From positions 33,966-97,965 of the forward strand of contig QLIY01000625.1 in the NCBI GenBank assembly GCA_003260075.1: 64,000 nt of DNA. Reading direction: 5' to 3'. Of this stretch, positions 36,601 through 59,255 are shown in pieces (positions within the stretch are counted from its first letter, which is position 1; each line of letters opens with the position of its first letter). This stretch comes from Phallusia mammillata. Taxonomy: Eukaryota; Chordata; Ascidiacea; Phlebobranchia; Ascidiidae. The translations under genes were made by a program, and so were the position numbers. Below the pieces are notes generated by a model. It saw only the letters and a list, made by a program, of their open reading frames with translations, was not told where the DNA came from and did no database searches.

Positions 36601-38110
36601 TCTGTTCATAGGTTGGGGCATGAGTGAAGGAGTGATTATTTCTCTAGGGCCGGACGCAAGGTTGGGAGTTGGCTCGGTTGGAAAGCTAATTGCGAATACA
36701 CAACTGAAAGTTAGATAGTGCAAGTATGCTTGTTTACAGCTAAAAATAATCCGCTTTTCATCGTGAATATGTAAGAACCGTCCTGTAATTCATAGAGCTA
36801 TAAAATTACTAGTACCAGTAGGGTCTTAATTCACTTATAATTTTAATGTCATGTTTGTTGAACAAGTACATTCCCCCCCCCCGAAAGTAAGCTAGTGCAA
36901 GTATGCTTGTTTACAGCTAAAAATAATCCGTTTTTTATCGTGAATATGTAAGAACCGTCCTGTAATCCAGAGAGCTATAAAATTACTAGTACCAGTAGGG
37001 TCTTAATTTACTTATAATTTTAATGTCATGTTTGTTGAACATGTACATTTTTTTTTCTAGGTGGTTGACATCTCAAGTGGTCCCCCCCCCCTTTCACTTT
37101 CAAAACCGGTCCGCAATGCAAAAAAGGTTGCCGACCCCTAGTGAGTAGGGTCTTAATTCACTTATAATTTTAATGTCATGTTTGTTGAACATGTACATTT
37201 TGTTTTTTTCTAGGTGGTTGACATCTCAAGTGGCAAGGAACTTGGTCCAAATGAAGATGGAGAATTGTGTTTAAAGGGTCCACAAGTAAGCGTTGTTTAA
37301 AGTTGTTACAAATCCAATGTTGACAATTTATATGTTAAGAATGGAATGTAGTTGCGTTTTCTTGTTGATAATTTCTTGTTTATTTTGTGTTTGTGCTCAG
37401 GGAATTAAAAAAAAAAGCTTTGATATAGCTAAACATAGTAAACATACCAAATTGTAGCAATTTTCTCTAGTTTACGAAGGGATACTTAAACAATCCTGAA
37501 GCTACAGCAAAGGCAATTGACAGTGAAGGCTGGTTACATACAGGAGATATCGGACATTACGATGATAACGAGTTCATCTATATCGTTGATCGACTAAAGT
37601 CCCTAATAATTTACTATGGAAAGCTAGTATGCATGAAGTTTGTTTCCATATTAAAGTTTCAAAAGTGTTTGGTAAATCCGGTGTTTTTAGGTATCACCTT
37701 CAGAGTTAGAAGGGTTATTGTTACGTCACCCTCTAATTGGTGACGTAGGAGTCATCGGTATTCGCGATTACGATGCGGGGCATTTCCCCAAAGCTTATGT
37801 TGTCAAAAAGGATCCATCGCTCACAGAGAAAGAAATTCACGAGTTTCTTAAAGGTAGAAAACAACAATGATATTTAAAGTTGTAAAATGTGTATGTTTTA
37901 TCTGCTAATTTCATTGAAAACCCAAGCCCAAAAACTGCCTTGAAATTAAAGTGTAAGCAGCTTAAAATAGGGCCTATCATACAATATTTTTTAGACAAAG
38001 TCGAAGATTTCAAGTTGTTACGTGGGGGAATCACCTTCATTGATGCCATTCCGAAGACAGCTGTGGGAAAAACTCTGCACAGATCATTGAAAGAGTTGGA
38101 AAAGAAATAA
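33676..38110 (+). CDS. 4CL/luciferase-like adenylate-forming enzyme, copy 3
   Basis: Exons: 33676-33777, 33934-34144, 34726-34832, 34889-34961, 35212-35341, 35794-35963, 36068-36236, 36612-36709 (truncated first version 36299-36392), 37214-37285, 37471-37626, 37691-37853 and 37995-38110, ~520 residues. An in-frame ATG at 33646 is possible, but 33676 matches copy 2. Closest to copy 2. Motifs: [49 protein letters not shown] and PKTAVGK. The hinge is [11 protein letters not shown], losing both lysines and the glutamine of the IKYKGxQ consensus. Five C-runs (35483, 36393, 36505, 36873, 37082) duplicate intron and exon pieces; one version of the exon 8 donor is GTTAGA and the other GTAAGC. Exon 5 uses a weak GTTTGC donor. 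C-terminus ELEKK. Confidence 0.82.
35341..37213. repeat. Five C-run joins within copy 3
   Basis: Runs 35483-35492, 36393-36402, 36505-36514, 36873-36882 and 37082-37091. Intron 5, intron 6, the end of exon 7 with exon 8, and intron 8 are each present twice with SNPs. 37092-37140 is a fragment of another hAT-like end (GGTTGCCGACCCCTAG) not repeated nearby. Confidence 0.7.
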
Positions 38111-38407
38111 GCATCAAACATTGAACTCTTTGATATTTTTATGTGATAATTTTGAAAGTAAATTAATAATCGGAAATTTAATCCTTGATTCGTGTTCTTT
38201 GATTTAAAGTTCCTGAACACGGATTTCGCTTGTGCAAGTAATGATCGGTTTGGGACATTTTATCCACACATCATTAACCATAGTCCAAGCAATGTCGCTT
38301 ACAGATGGCTTGAATATATATAGCTATAACAAACTATCAATTGTTTATCATGCTTAAGTGATTACAGTATCGCTTGTGGAAAAATCTAAATACATGAAAC
38401 CCATAGG

Positions 38408-38626
38408 CCCCCCCCCCTTCATTGATGCCATTCCGAAGACAGCTGTGGGAAAAACTCTGCACAGAGCATTGAAAGAGTTGGAAAAGAAATAAGTATCAAA
38501 CATCAAACTCTTTGATATTTTTATGTGATAATTTTGAAACTAAATTAATAATCGGAAATTTAATCCTTGATTCGTGTTCTTTATTTGATTTAAAGTTCCT
38601 GAACACGGATTTCGCTTGTGCAAGTT
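38408..38626. repeat. C-run duplicate of the copy 3 end
   Basis: C-run 38408-38417 is followed by a repeat of 38037 onward (the end of exon 12 and the 3' flank) with small differences, ending at a second C-run, 38627-38636. Confidence 0.75.
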
Positions 38627-38636
38627 CCCCCCCCCC

Positions 38637-38914
38637 TTGTGGTAATAGTACCACTAGTGGTACGCCCATGCTTTTGACATGGTACGCGAGTAGCTTTCTG
38701 CTCCACTTCGTTTAAGTAAGATCATGAACTGCAGATAAACTAATCTGCCTTGCTTCTGTCTTCGACGTGCTTTTGAAATTGCCAACTTTGCTGGTTTTAA
38801 AAACATTTTGTGTCAGAAGAATTGGTCTATCTCTTGTTGTACTCTTTATAGCAGGGTTTAGGTAGTAGGCAGCGAAAGACAATGTCACGATCAGTATAGA
38901 GTTGAGAACCACTG
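38637..38914. mobile_element. Truncated hAT-like element
   Basis: Ends GTTGAGAACCACTG at 38914, a common hAT-MITE terminus. It begins abruptly after the C-run at 38627-38636 with a GTGGTACGC-type subterminal region. A perfect 16-bp palindrome GTACCACTAGTGGTAC lies at 38648-38663. The left end and target duplication are lost at the join. Confidence 0.5.
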
Positions 38915-38929
38915 TCATAAGTAAATCAA

Positions 38930-39690
38930 TTTTTGTGTAAAAAGCGTTTTTTAGTCTCCAAATGTTATGACAGATTTCGCAAAACATTTTAATAATTTTT
39001 GCGACGTTTATAATGACATGAATTAAAACATTGCAAAAAATATTCATAATTACATGAATTAAAATGCTAACGTTAAAATATCGGCTCGACAAAGATCGCA
39101 TCAATGGTTGAAGTTCATTTGTGAATTGGCCTGCTGATATAGGAAACCCTATACAATATCTATTTTTTAATATCTAAATCAGCTAGGTGATGATTGTAGT
39201 CACGTATTTTGTTTTCATCACACGATCTTAGCAACATGTTTTCCGGGTAAAGTAAAAACTGAAAACTCATTCAAACGACCTACAATACGCAGCTGTGCTT
39301 TCAACTTCTGGAACTAGAGTTTTAGTCAGTGGTTGCAATTATTGTTAGTCTGTAAATAATTTTAGTTACCGCAGAGAAGGAGAAATGCAAGAGGTACGAC
39401 ATTTACCTTGAGCAGACAGACAGCCGTCTTATAATAATTGCATGTGTAGTGCGGTTCTGAAAGCTTGCAATGTTTGGATAATTACGAAAAACATTTTATT
39501 GAATATTGCTCCCGTGGAACGAAGTGTGTCATGTCAATTACAGTTGCACAAAGAAACGTCCTAAGCTACCGCTTAATAACTTGCTGTCAAACTGTATTCC
39601 AAATAAACTGGAATATTTCACACTGATTCATAACATTGTTTTGCTGTATACGAGACAAAGTAAGTTTTAAACTTCGTCCACCACGTACAA
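38930..39690 (+). pseudogene. Fossil synthetase copy between copies 3 and 4
   Basis: Pieces of cluster units lie here in order. 38930-39310 resembles the upstream region of copy 3 (ATCACACGAT core near 39220). 39366-39440 resembles the upstream region of copies 5-8 (CAAGAGGTACGACATTTACC, then CCGTCTTATAA). 39530-39580 carries a decayed exon 5 piece translating to VMSITVAQRNVLS (compare [12 protein letters not shown]). 39593-39665 matches the 3' flank of copy 8 (attccaaataaact, about 63250). No intact exon remains. The simplest reading is one or more units removed by internal deletion. Confidence 0.55.
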
Positions 39691-39982
39691 GTTCCGAGTT
39701 GTTTTTTGCACTTCCGATTCCAAATGACATAAACGTTACAGATTTTGATATCGACCACTGTGAATCTCTTGAGAGCGAAGTTGTCCCCCAACGTTTTTTT
39801 ACAGAATTGACACAAAATCCATACAGACAAAACGTAACAATACAGGGAAGTTCAATCCAAAAGTTTGCATGAAAGCCCGTCTGTGAATACGCACACATTT
39901 GTCATTGATAAACGCCCCCGAATCTTTGAAAACTGAAACATGTTTATGGTGTAAAAATCTGGATCTAAAGAAAGTTACTAAA

Positions 39983-40020
39983 TATCTTCAGTTTAATCAT
40001 AAACATTACTGCCAAGGTAG

Positions 40021-40097
<77 letters not shown>

Positions 40098-40154
40098 TTT
40101 ATGATTAAACTACTTTTCAAGTCCGTGCATAGTGTTCCTAAGTATCTTCAGTTT
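39983..40154. mobile_element. Second copy of the foldback element, with a 77-C tract in its centre
   Basis: The left arm 39991-40020 equals the arm at 5126-5155. After 77 C (40021-40097) the sequence resumes with TTTATGATTAAACTACTTTT and the outer block in reverse orientation to 5099-5126. A 13-base direct repeat tatcttcagttta flanks the element (39983-39995 and 40142-40154). Confidence 0.6.
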
Positions 40155-40518
40155 ACTTGTTGAAGTAAAACACAAAGGTCAAATGGTTGGAATATACCTT
40201 AGGGTGAGAAAAGGAATTGAAAAATGGCACGACACAGTGTTTTTATCCTAAATTGAAAAACTGTGTTTCAATCAACGTTAATCCAAAAAAACAGACAGAG
40301 TCAATTTTATGACTGGGGGTTAGAATTACTCGAACAAGCGACAATGCCTACCTCTTCGTTTATAAATAGAGATCGTTTGGTCCCCCCCCCCCCTGTGTTT
40401 CAATCAACGTTAATCCAAAAAAACAGACAGAGTCAATTTTTTGACTGGGGGTTAGAATTACTCGAACAAGCGACAATGCGTACCTCTTCGTTTATAACTA
40501 GAGATCGTTTGGTCGCCG

Positions 40519-40592
<74 letters not shown>
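40519..40592. repeat. 74-base C tract
   Basis: Preceded by two copies of a 120-bp block (40262-40381 and 40394-40518) joined by a 12-C run at 40382-40393. Likely a failed or collapsed assembly region. Confidence 0.7.
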
Positions 40593-40772
40593 TACGACGT
40601 TGTCTTGAGCGGCAAGACAACGGTTGTTAATTAAAGAAACAGTTAAAAAAAATGTCTGTGGTTGCTATGCGTGTATTTGTCTAATTTAGTTGCCCAAATA
40701 ATAGTGAAATATGTATTTAGCAGATTTCATAAATCATTTTAATAACAATACTGTCAAAAGAGAAATTGCAGA

Positions 40773-43700
40773 ATGCCGCTTCGCAGTACAATGCCGGATT
40801 TGGTAATTCCTGCTGTCAGTTTTAGTGATTATATGTTTTCGAATCTTGCCACAAGAGGGAACAAGGTTACTATGGTAAATGCCATGAACGCATAAACCTT
40901 TACGCTGTTACCTGTATTAATTGCTGTTTTATTCGATCAATGAAGTCACAACACAGGGACGACAACCTAGCGTTACAATAAATAAATACATATCAGTAAG
41001 ATACTAATATTGTACTATCATTTATTTACTCTCTTGCTAAGCGGTAGGGAAACCTAATTTCTTGGTTTATTCGAGTTTGTCGCTTGACTTCAAGTACAGT
41101 TGCAATATTTTATAGCCACGTAAAATTCTTGCAGAGATGGTCAATCATTGTTTGGTCAAAACACTTATCTTGTGATTATTATTTTTCGTTCAGATTGACA
41201 GCTCCAACAATGACAACCAGTACACGTCCCAAAAAGTGCGTGAGAATACCATGAAATGTGGGAGCGCATTTTACCGCATGGGGTTGAGGAAAGGTGATGT
41301 GGTGGCAACTTGTCTCACAAACTGTGCCGAATACACTTTCATAGTGATGGGAGTGAATGCATGTGGTGGAATACCCCCCCCCCCCACAAACTGTGCCGAA
41401 TACACGTTCATAGTGATGGGAGTGAATGCATGTGGTGGAATAATTACTACGTCAAACCCAAACTATACTAAAGGTTGGCTGTATGCTTTAGTCGGAGCAA
41501 AAATGGTAAATTTTTGGAATATTACATGAACTGCCGTTGTTTGCAGATGAACTTTCCTTTCAGTTCAAACAAACCGAACCCAAATTTGTTTTCTGCAATT
41601 GTGAGAACTACGTTAAACTTCAAGAAGTTTGTGCAGCATTTGACTCCGTTAAAGTAAGTTAATAGTATCTAATTATACTGATAACACACAGTATACACAT
41701 GTCCATTTGACAGGAAATCTTTAGCTTGCAAGACAAACCCAATACAAAAACATTTTCCCAGTTCCTTGAAGCGGGGAATTCTAAAGGTTGGAAATTATGT
41801 TACATGCTTTTACTTTGCTTTGTAAAAGATACCCGATCTGTTTTCTTTATCAGACTTTCCTCTCGATGTTTCTGTCGACCCGGATGATGTGGCTTTAATC
41901 CTATACTCCAGCGGAACCACTGGGATTCCTAAAGGTGTAATGCTTACACACAGAAACTTGGTTTCAATCTTGACCCTTTGCGAGTAGGTTTACACGAAAA
42001 AGAATTTTACAAAAGTTTAGCAAAAACATTAACACTGTAAGTGTAGCCAGCTGGAAAAGTCGCATGTCCACAGCAAACTCTGTGTTAAGGCAAATCTTAC
42101 AACAATTTCACATGTTAAGTTTTCCTTGCAATATTGCAGTGCATCAATGCGCTGGTCTCACATCGACACAATCTACCTGGTTCTTCCCATGTTTCATATT
42201 TACGGAACCATAATGTCGCTCCTGTTTATGTCAAAAGGAAGCAAAGTTGTTCTCAGGCAACGATTCAACTTGATGCAAATGATGGGAAATATTCAAAAAT
42301 ACAAGGTAAAACAACTTTGTATCATAACTCCAACAATAAAGATTGTGTTTTTAGGCTCATCAACATGACTAATTTAGTAAATGAACTACCCAAATAAAGC
42401 TTATATTGCCCAGTGTCAAATCACAGGTCAACTGCAAAAACTTAAGACACAATTGTCTTTTACAAACCACAATACCACCATTCTTAATAATAATATACCA
42501 AGTGATCCGTATTGTTGTCATAATCAAGTGTTATTGTGAAAATTCCCATCGAAACACTAAATGACAGAGTTGTAAGTCGGGCCGGGCTTTTCGGATCGGG
42601 TTCGGGTTCGGGCCGGGTTTTTGTTAAACAAACGGGCTTGATTCGGGCCTGACTTTAAATTCTGTGCCCGTTGGTTTTATAAATAAAATTAAACAACTAA
42701 GTAGCTTGTTGCTAGACTTCGCTTAATGCCCAACTGCCCTAAAACGCCGTTTTTAATTCTATTATATACAGTAGTACGTTTTGTAGGCTTTTCGGACCGG
42801 GTTTAAGACTCATACTTTCGGGTTCGGGCTCGAATTTTGGGTCAGTTTACAATTCAGCTAACCGATATATTTCTATGCATAGATCACTCGATTGATTGCC
42901 GTCCCACCCATTATAGTGGCAATGGACCAACTTCCACCAAATCATGGCTTCGATATTTCTTCATTACGTGAGCTCGACACCGGTGCTGCACCATTGCCTG
43001 AAAGCGTGGCACTGTCTGTGTCAAAGAAACTTAACGTCAACATTAAAAACGGTAATCAACAGTTGTTTCATCCAAGCAGGCGTCATGTTCTTCAGCAGCT
43101 AGTTGCTTTTAGGCCTTTGTAGGCTTTTGTTAAAAGTAATAAAAGCATTGAAAAACAATTTCAAATTCCTTCCATATGTTGGAATCACGTCTGTAGATTA
43201 AGCGAAATGAAACTAGTTTGAACGAGTGGTATCTTCACACCAGATCACAGTTTAACGTTATTTAGGTTGGGGTATGACTGAAGGAGTCCCCGCTGCTCAT
43301 CCGTGGATGATTGCACTCCCGTACTTTCAATTGGGAACCCCTCACCTAACACTTTGTTGAAGGTAAACTTTTCACGGTTGTTGCCTTGTTCTGAACCTGG
43401 TTTGCACAACCCACTCACCCAAAGCCTCTTGCCGTTGGTAAGAAAGCCACTACAAACTTGTCTTTCATTCTACATCTTAACACCTGTATTAGTTAATGGT
43501 CATATGTGCGAGCCTTCGGCAGAACCGGTACACAATAATATAGGATGATTACCGTTTGCTTTTATGTGTGTTGACAGATTATTGATACAAACAGTGGAAG
43601 GGAACTGGGTCCCAATGAAGACGGTGAAATTTGCATTAAAGGCCCACAGGTAAACTGCACACAATCTTTTAAGCCCTAACACATTTCAAGCTCTTTTCAT

Positions 43701-44400
43701 TTATGTTGTAGGTCATGAAAGGCGATTACAAGAACCCTGAAGCGACAGCCAAGACGATTGACCCCCCCCCCCCACAATCTTTTAAGCCCTAACACATTTC
43801 AAGCTCTTTTCATTTATGTTGCAGGTGATGAAAGGCGATTACAAGAACCCTGAAGCGACAGCCAAGACGATTGACAGTGAAGGCTGGTTACATACAGGAG
43901 ATATTGCACATTACGATGAAAACGAGTTTATCTATATCGTTGATCGGCTGAAAGAGCTGATAAAGTACAAAGGATTTCAAGTAAGTTTTCATAAAAATAC
44001 ATCCCATAGATTAAAGTAAGCATTACGCCATATTTAGGTTGCACCAGCTGAACTAGACGACGTATTGTTACGTCATCCAAAGATCGCTGACGTAGGAGTC
44101 ATTGGTGTTCCCGATCTCGAAGCAGGGGAATTACCCAAAGCTTATGTTGTCAGAAACGACCCCGATCTCACAGAGAAGGAAATTCACGAGTTCATGAAAG
44201 GTTTGACTTGTCACGCGAGTTCGATTTCAGCAAATTGCCAAAGCTCTTTGTTGTTTTCTGCAGACAAACTTGCCAAGTACAAATATCTGCGAGGAGGAAT
44301 TACCTTTATCGACGCAATTCCAAAATCTGGAAGTGGAAAAATTCTTCGTCGCGTTTTGAAAGGAGCAGAGAAAAATACATTTCGAAAATTAGATTATTAG
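40773..44400 (+). CDS. 4CL/luciferase-like acyl-CoA synthetase, copy 4 (frameshift in exon 8)
   Basis: Exons: 40773-40874, 41194-41473, 41547-41653, 41714-41786, 41854-41983, 42140-42305, 42883-43051, 43266-43362, 43578-43649, 43825-43980 (truncated first version 43713-43761), 44038-44200 and 44264-44400, ~527 residues if intact. Motifs: [76 protein letters not shown] and PKSGSGK. The catalytic hinge and adenylation lysines are present. Exon 8 is 97 bases instead of 98, and its frame changes around 43300 (…EGVPAAHP, then [17 protein letters not shown] in another frame). Exon 2 is 69 bases too long because of a C-run (41374-41385) and a repeat of 41319 onward; this insertion keeps the frame, so a translation shows a false proline stretch. 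C-terminus RKLDY. Intron 6 (577 bp) carries a GGGTTCGGG-rich repeat. Confidence 0.8.
42575..42850. repeat. GGGTTCGGG-rich degenerate repeat in copy 4 intron 6
   Basis: Short motifs such as GGGCCGGG, GGGTTCGGG and GGGCTCG occur near both ends of a ~275-bp stretch, similar on opposite sides. It is probably an inserted element; ends and target duplication were not resolved. Confidence 0.35.
43681..43824. repeat. C-run duplication at copy 4 exon 10
   Basis: C-run 43762-43773; the start of exon 10 and part of intron 9 (from about 43660) are repeated after it. The first version reads GTCATGAAAGG and the second GTGATGAAAGG. Confidence 0.75.
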
Positions 44401-44574
44401 TTCACAAGTGTCTTTGCTGTGTTTAATATGGATTTACTTCATTGCTTGGTTTGTTTTACTTTTACAACCGTTGTTTCACAGAACGACTGAAGATGCCCTT
44501 TTGGGGTGAAATATATATCGTTAAACAACTTTGTTGACTGATTTTGATTAGGAAGCACTGTTGCTTCGTCAAGT

Positions 44575-45189
44575 ATTCTTAGTTCACTAGTAGGTTACAT
44601 AGTTGCCTTTAGTGTGTTGCCTATGCGTAGTATTTAGTAAATCTTTATTTTGTTTTTAAATCTACTTAATAAGTTTGTTTGAGAGTGAACAAATGCATAT
44701 GAAAGGGGCTTTTTGCCGATCCGAATACGAATGTGTTGCTTTGGGGAATTTCGAAAGCCAGTGAGATTAGCTGGGTATACCGAGAAAAAAATAGATAATT
44801 TCGCCGAATATTTTATCTTAGATTTGCAACTGTGTTCTAATGAACTGTAATCCAACGAACGGAAGAAGCTTTTTATGTGACAGTTAATCAAACAGCTCCA
44901 CCAAACGGCAACTCATAAATTTTATCCTTGTCTGTAAATAGATATGGTTACCGCAAGACATTTCGTTCCTGCAAAGAAGGAAGAAAGGCAAGAGGTACGA
45001 CATTTACCTGAAGCAGACAGACAACCGTTACTTGCCGTAGGCTATAAGCCGTCTTATAACAATTGTATAAGTAGCAATGTATTTCACTGCAAGGAAGTGT
45101 GTCAATTTTGCCAACTAATAGTGAAAGGTAAATTTGACAGATTTTGAAAGTCCTTTCATATACGTTGCTGCAACAAAAGCAATTGCAAA
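44575..45189 (+). promoter_or_regulatory. Conserved upstream region of copies 5-8
   Basis: About 600 bp upstream of copy 5 are conserved upstream of copy 6 (from ~48750), copy 7 (~54500) and copy 8 (~58645), and in the misplaced contig (50295-50910). The core is a CAAGAGGTACGACATTTACC-like block followed by an exact dyad TATAAG-CCGT-CTTATA at 45043-45058. Matching dyads lie at 49205-49220, 50764-50779, 54956-54971 and 59099-59114, each roughly 130-160 bp before the ATG. The spacing suggests a core promoter or operator. An open frame in 44944-45147 is conserved only because the block is duplicated. Confidence 0.45.
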
Positions 45190-48740
<3,551 letters not shown>

Positions 48741-49361
48741 AAATTAGAGTATTAGTTCATTCGTAGGTTATATAGTTACCTTTGGTGTGTTGCTTATGCT
48801 TGCGTAGTATTTAGTAAATCTTTATTTTGTTTTCAAATCTATTTGATAAGTTTGCGAGAGTGAATAAATGAATAAGGTTTTTGCCGATCAGAATACGGAT
48901 GTGTTGTTTTGAGGAACTTTGAAAGTCAGTGGGAGTACCTGGGTATACCGAGAATGAATTAAATAAATTCGCTGAATATTTTTATCTTCAATTGGAGACT
49001 GTCTTCCGAAGAATTGCAATCGAACGAACAGACGAAGTTTTTTTATGTGACGGTTGATCAAACAGCTCCACCCAACGGCAACTTATAAGTTTTATCCTGG
49101 CCAGTGAATAGAGCTCAAGGCAATTGGTTAGCACAAAGAAGGAAGAAAGGCAAGAGGTACGATATTTACCTTGAACATACAAACAACCGTTACTTACTGT
49201 AAGGTATAAGCCGTCTTATAACAATTGTAATTGTAGTAATGTTTCTCCAGTGGAAGGAAGTGTGTCAATTTCGTTAACTAATAGTGAAAGTAAAATTTCG
49301 CGGATTTTGAAAGTCCGTTTCTTAGACATTGCTGCTTCTTAGACAACAAGAGATCTGCAAA

Positions 49362-54491
<5,130 letters not shown>

Positions 54492-55112
54492 AAATTAGAG
54501 TATTAGTTCATTCGTAGGTTATATAGTTACCTTTGGTGTGTTGCTTATGCTTGCGTAGTATTTAGTAAATCTTTATTTTGTTTTCAAATCTATTTGATAA
54601 GTTTGCGAGAGTGAATAAATGAATAAGGTTTTTGCCGATCAGAATACGGATGTGTTGTTTTGAGGAACTTTGAAAGTCAGTGGGAGTACCTGGGTATACC
54701 GAGAATGAATTAAATAAATTCGCTGAATATTTTTATCTTCAATTGGAGACTGTCTTCCGAAGAATTGCAATCGAACGAACAGACGAAGTTTTTTTATGTG
54801 ACGGTTGATCAAACAGCTCCACCCAACGGCAACTTATAAGTTTTATCCTGGCCAGTGAATAGAGCTCAAGGCAATTGGTTAGCACAAAGAAGGAAGAAAG
54901 GCAAGACGTACGATATTTACCTTGAACATACAGACAACCGTTACTTACTGTAAGGTATAAGCCGTCTTATAACAATTGTAATTGTAGTAATGTTTCTCCA
55001 GTGGAAGGAAGTGTGTCAATTTCGTTAACTAATAGTGAAAGTAAAATTTCGCGGATTTTGAAAGTCCGTTTCTTAGACATTGCTGCTTCTTAGACAACAA
55101 GAGATCTGCAAA

Positions 55113-58634
<3,522 letters not shown>

Positions 58635-59255
58635 AAATTAGAGTATTAGTTCATTCGTAGGTTATATAGTTACCTTTGGTGTGTTGCTTATGCTTGCGTA
58701 GTATTTAGTAAATCTTTATTTTGTTTTCAAATCTATTTGATAAGTTTGCGAGAGTGAATAAATGAATAAGGTTTTTGCCGATCAGAATACGGATGTGTTG
58801 TTTTGAGGAACTTTGAAAGTCAGTGGGAGTACCTGGGTATACCGAGAATGAATTAAATAAATTCGCTGAATATTTTTATCTTCAATTGGAGACTGTCTTC
58901 CGAAGAATTGCAATCGAACGAACAGACGAAGTTTTTTTATGTGACGGTTGATCAAACAGCTCCACCCAACGGCAACTTATAAGTTTTATCCTGGCCAGTG
59001 AATAGAGCTCAAGGCAATTGGTTAGCACAAAGAAGGAAGAAAGGCAAGACGTACGATATTTACCTTGAACATACAGACAACCGTTACTTACTGTAAGGTA
59101 TAAGCCGTCTTATAACAATTGTAATTGTAGTAATGTTTCTCCAGTGGAAGGAAGTGTGTCAATTTCGTTAACTAATAGTGAAAGTAAAATTTCGCGGATT
59201 TTGAAAGTCCGTTTCTTAGACATTGCTGCTTCTTAGACAACAAGAGATCTGCAAA

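Larger units (their letters stand above)
39691..40772. other. Remainder of the copy 3 - copy 4 interval
   Basis: Open frames exist on both strands at 39636-39898 but match no family I know. The foldback copy, two long C tracts and a 120-bp C-run duplication (40262-40381 repeated at 40394) fill the rest. The promoter of copy 4 should lie just before 40773, but the conserved upstream block of copies 5-8 is not clearly present there. Confidence 0.4.
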
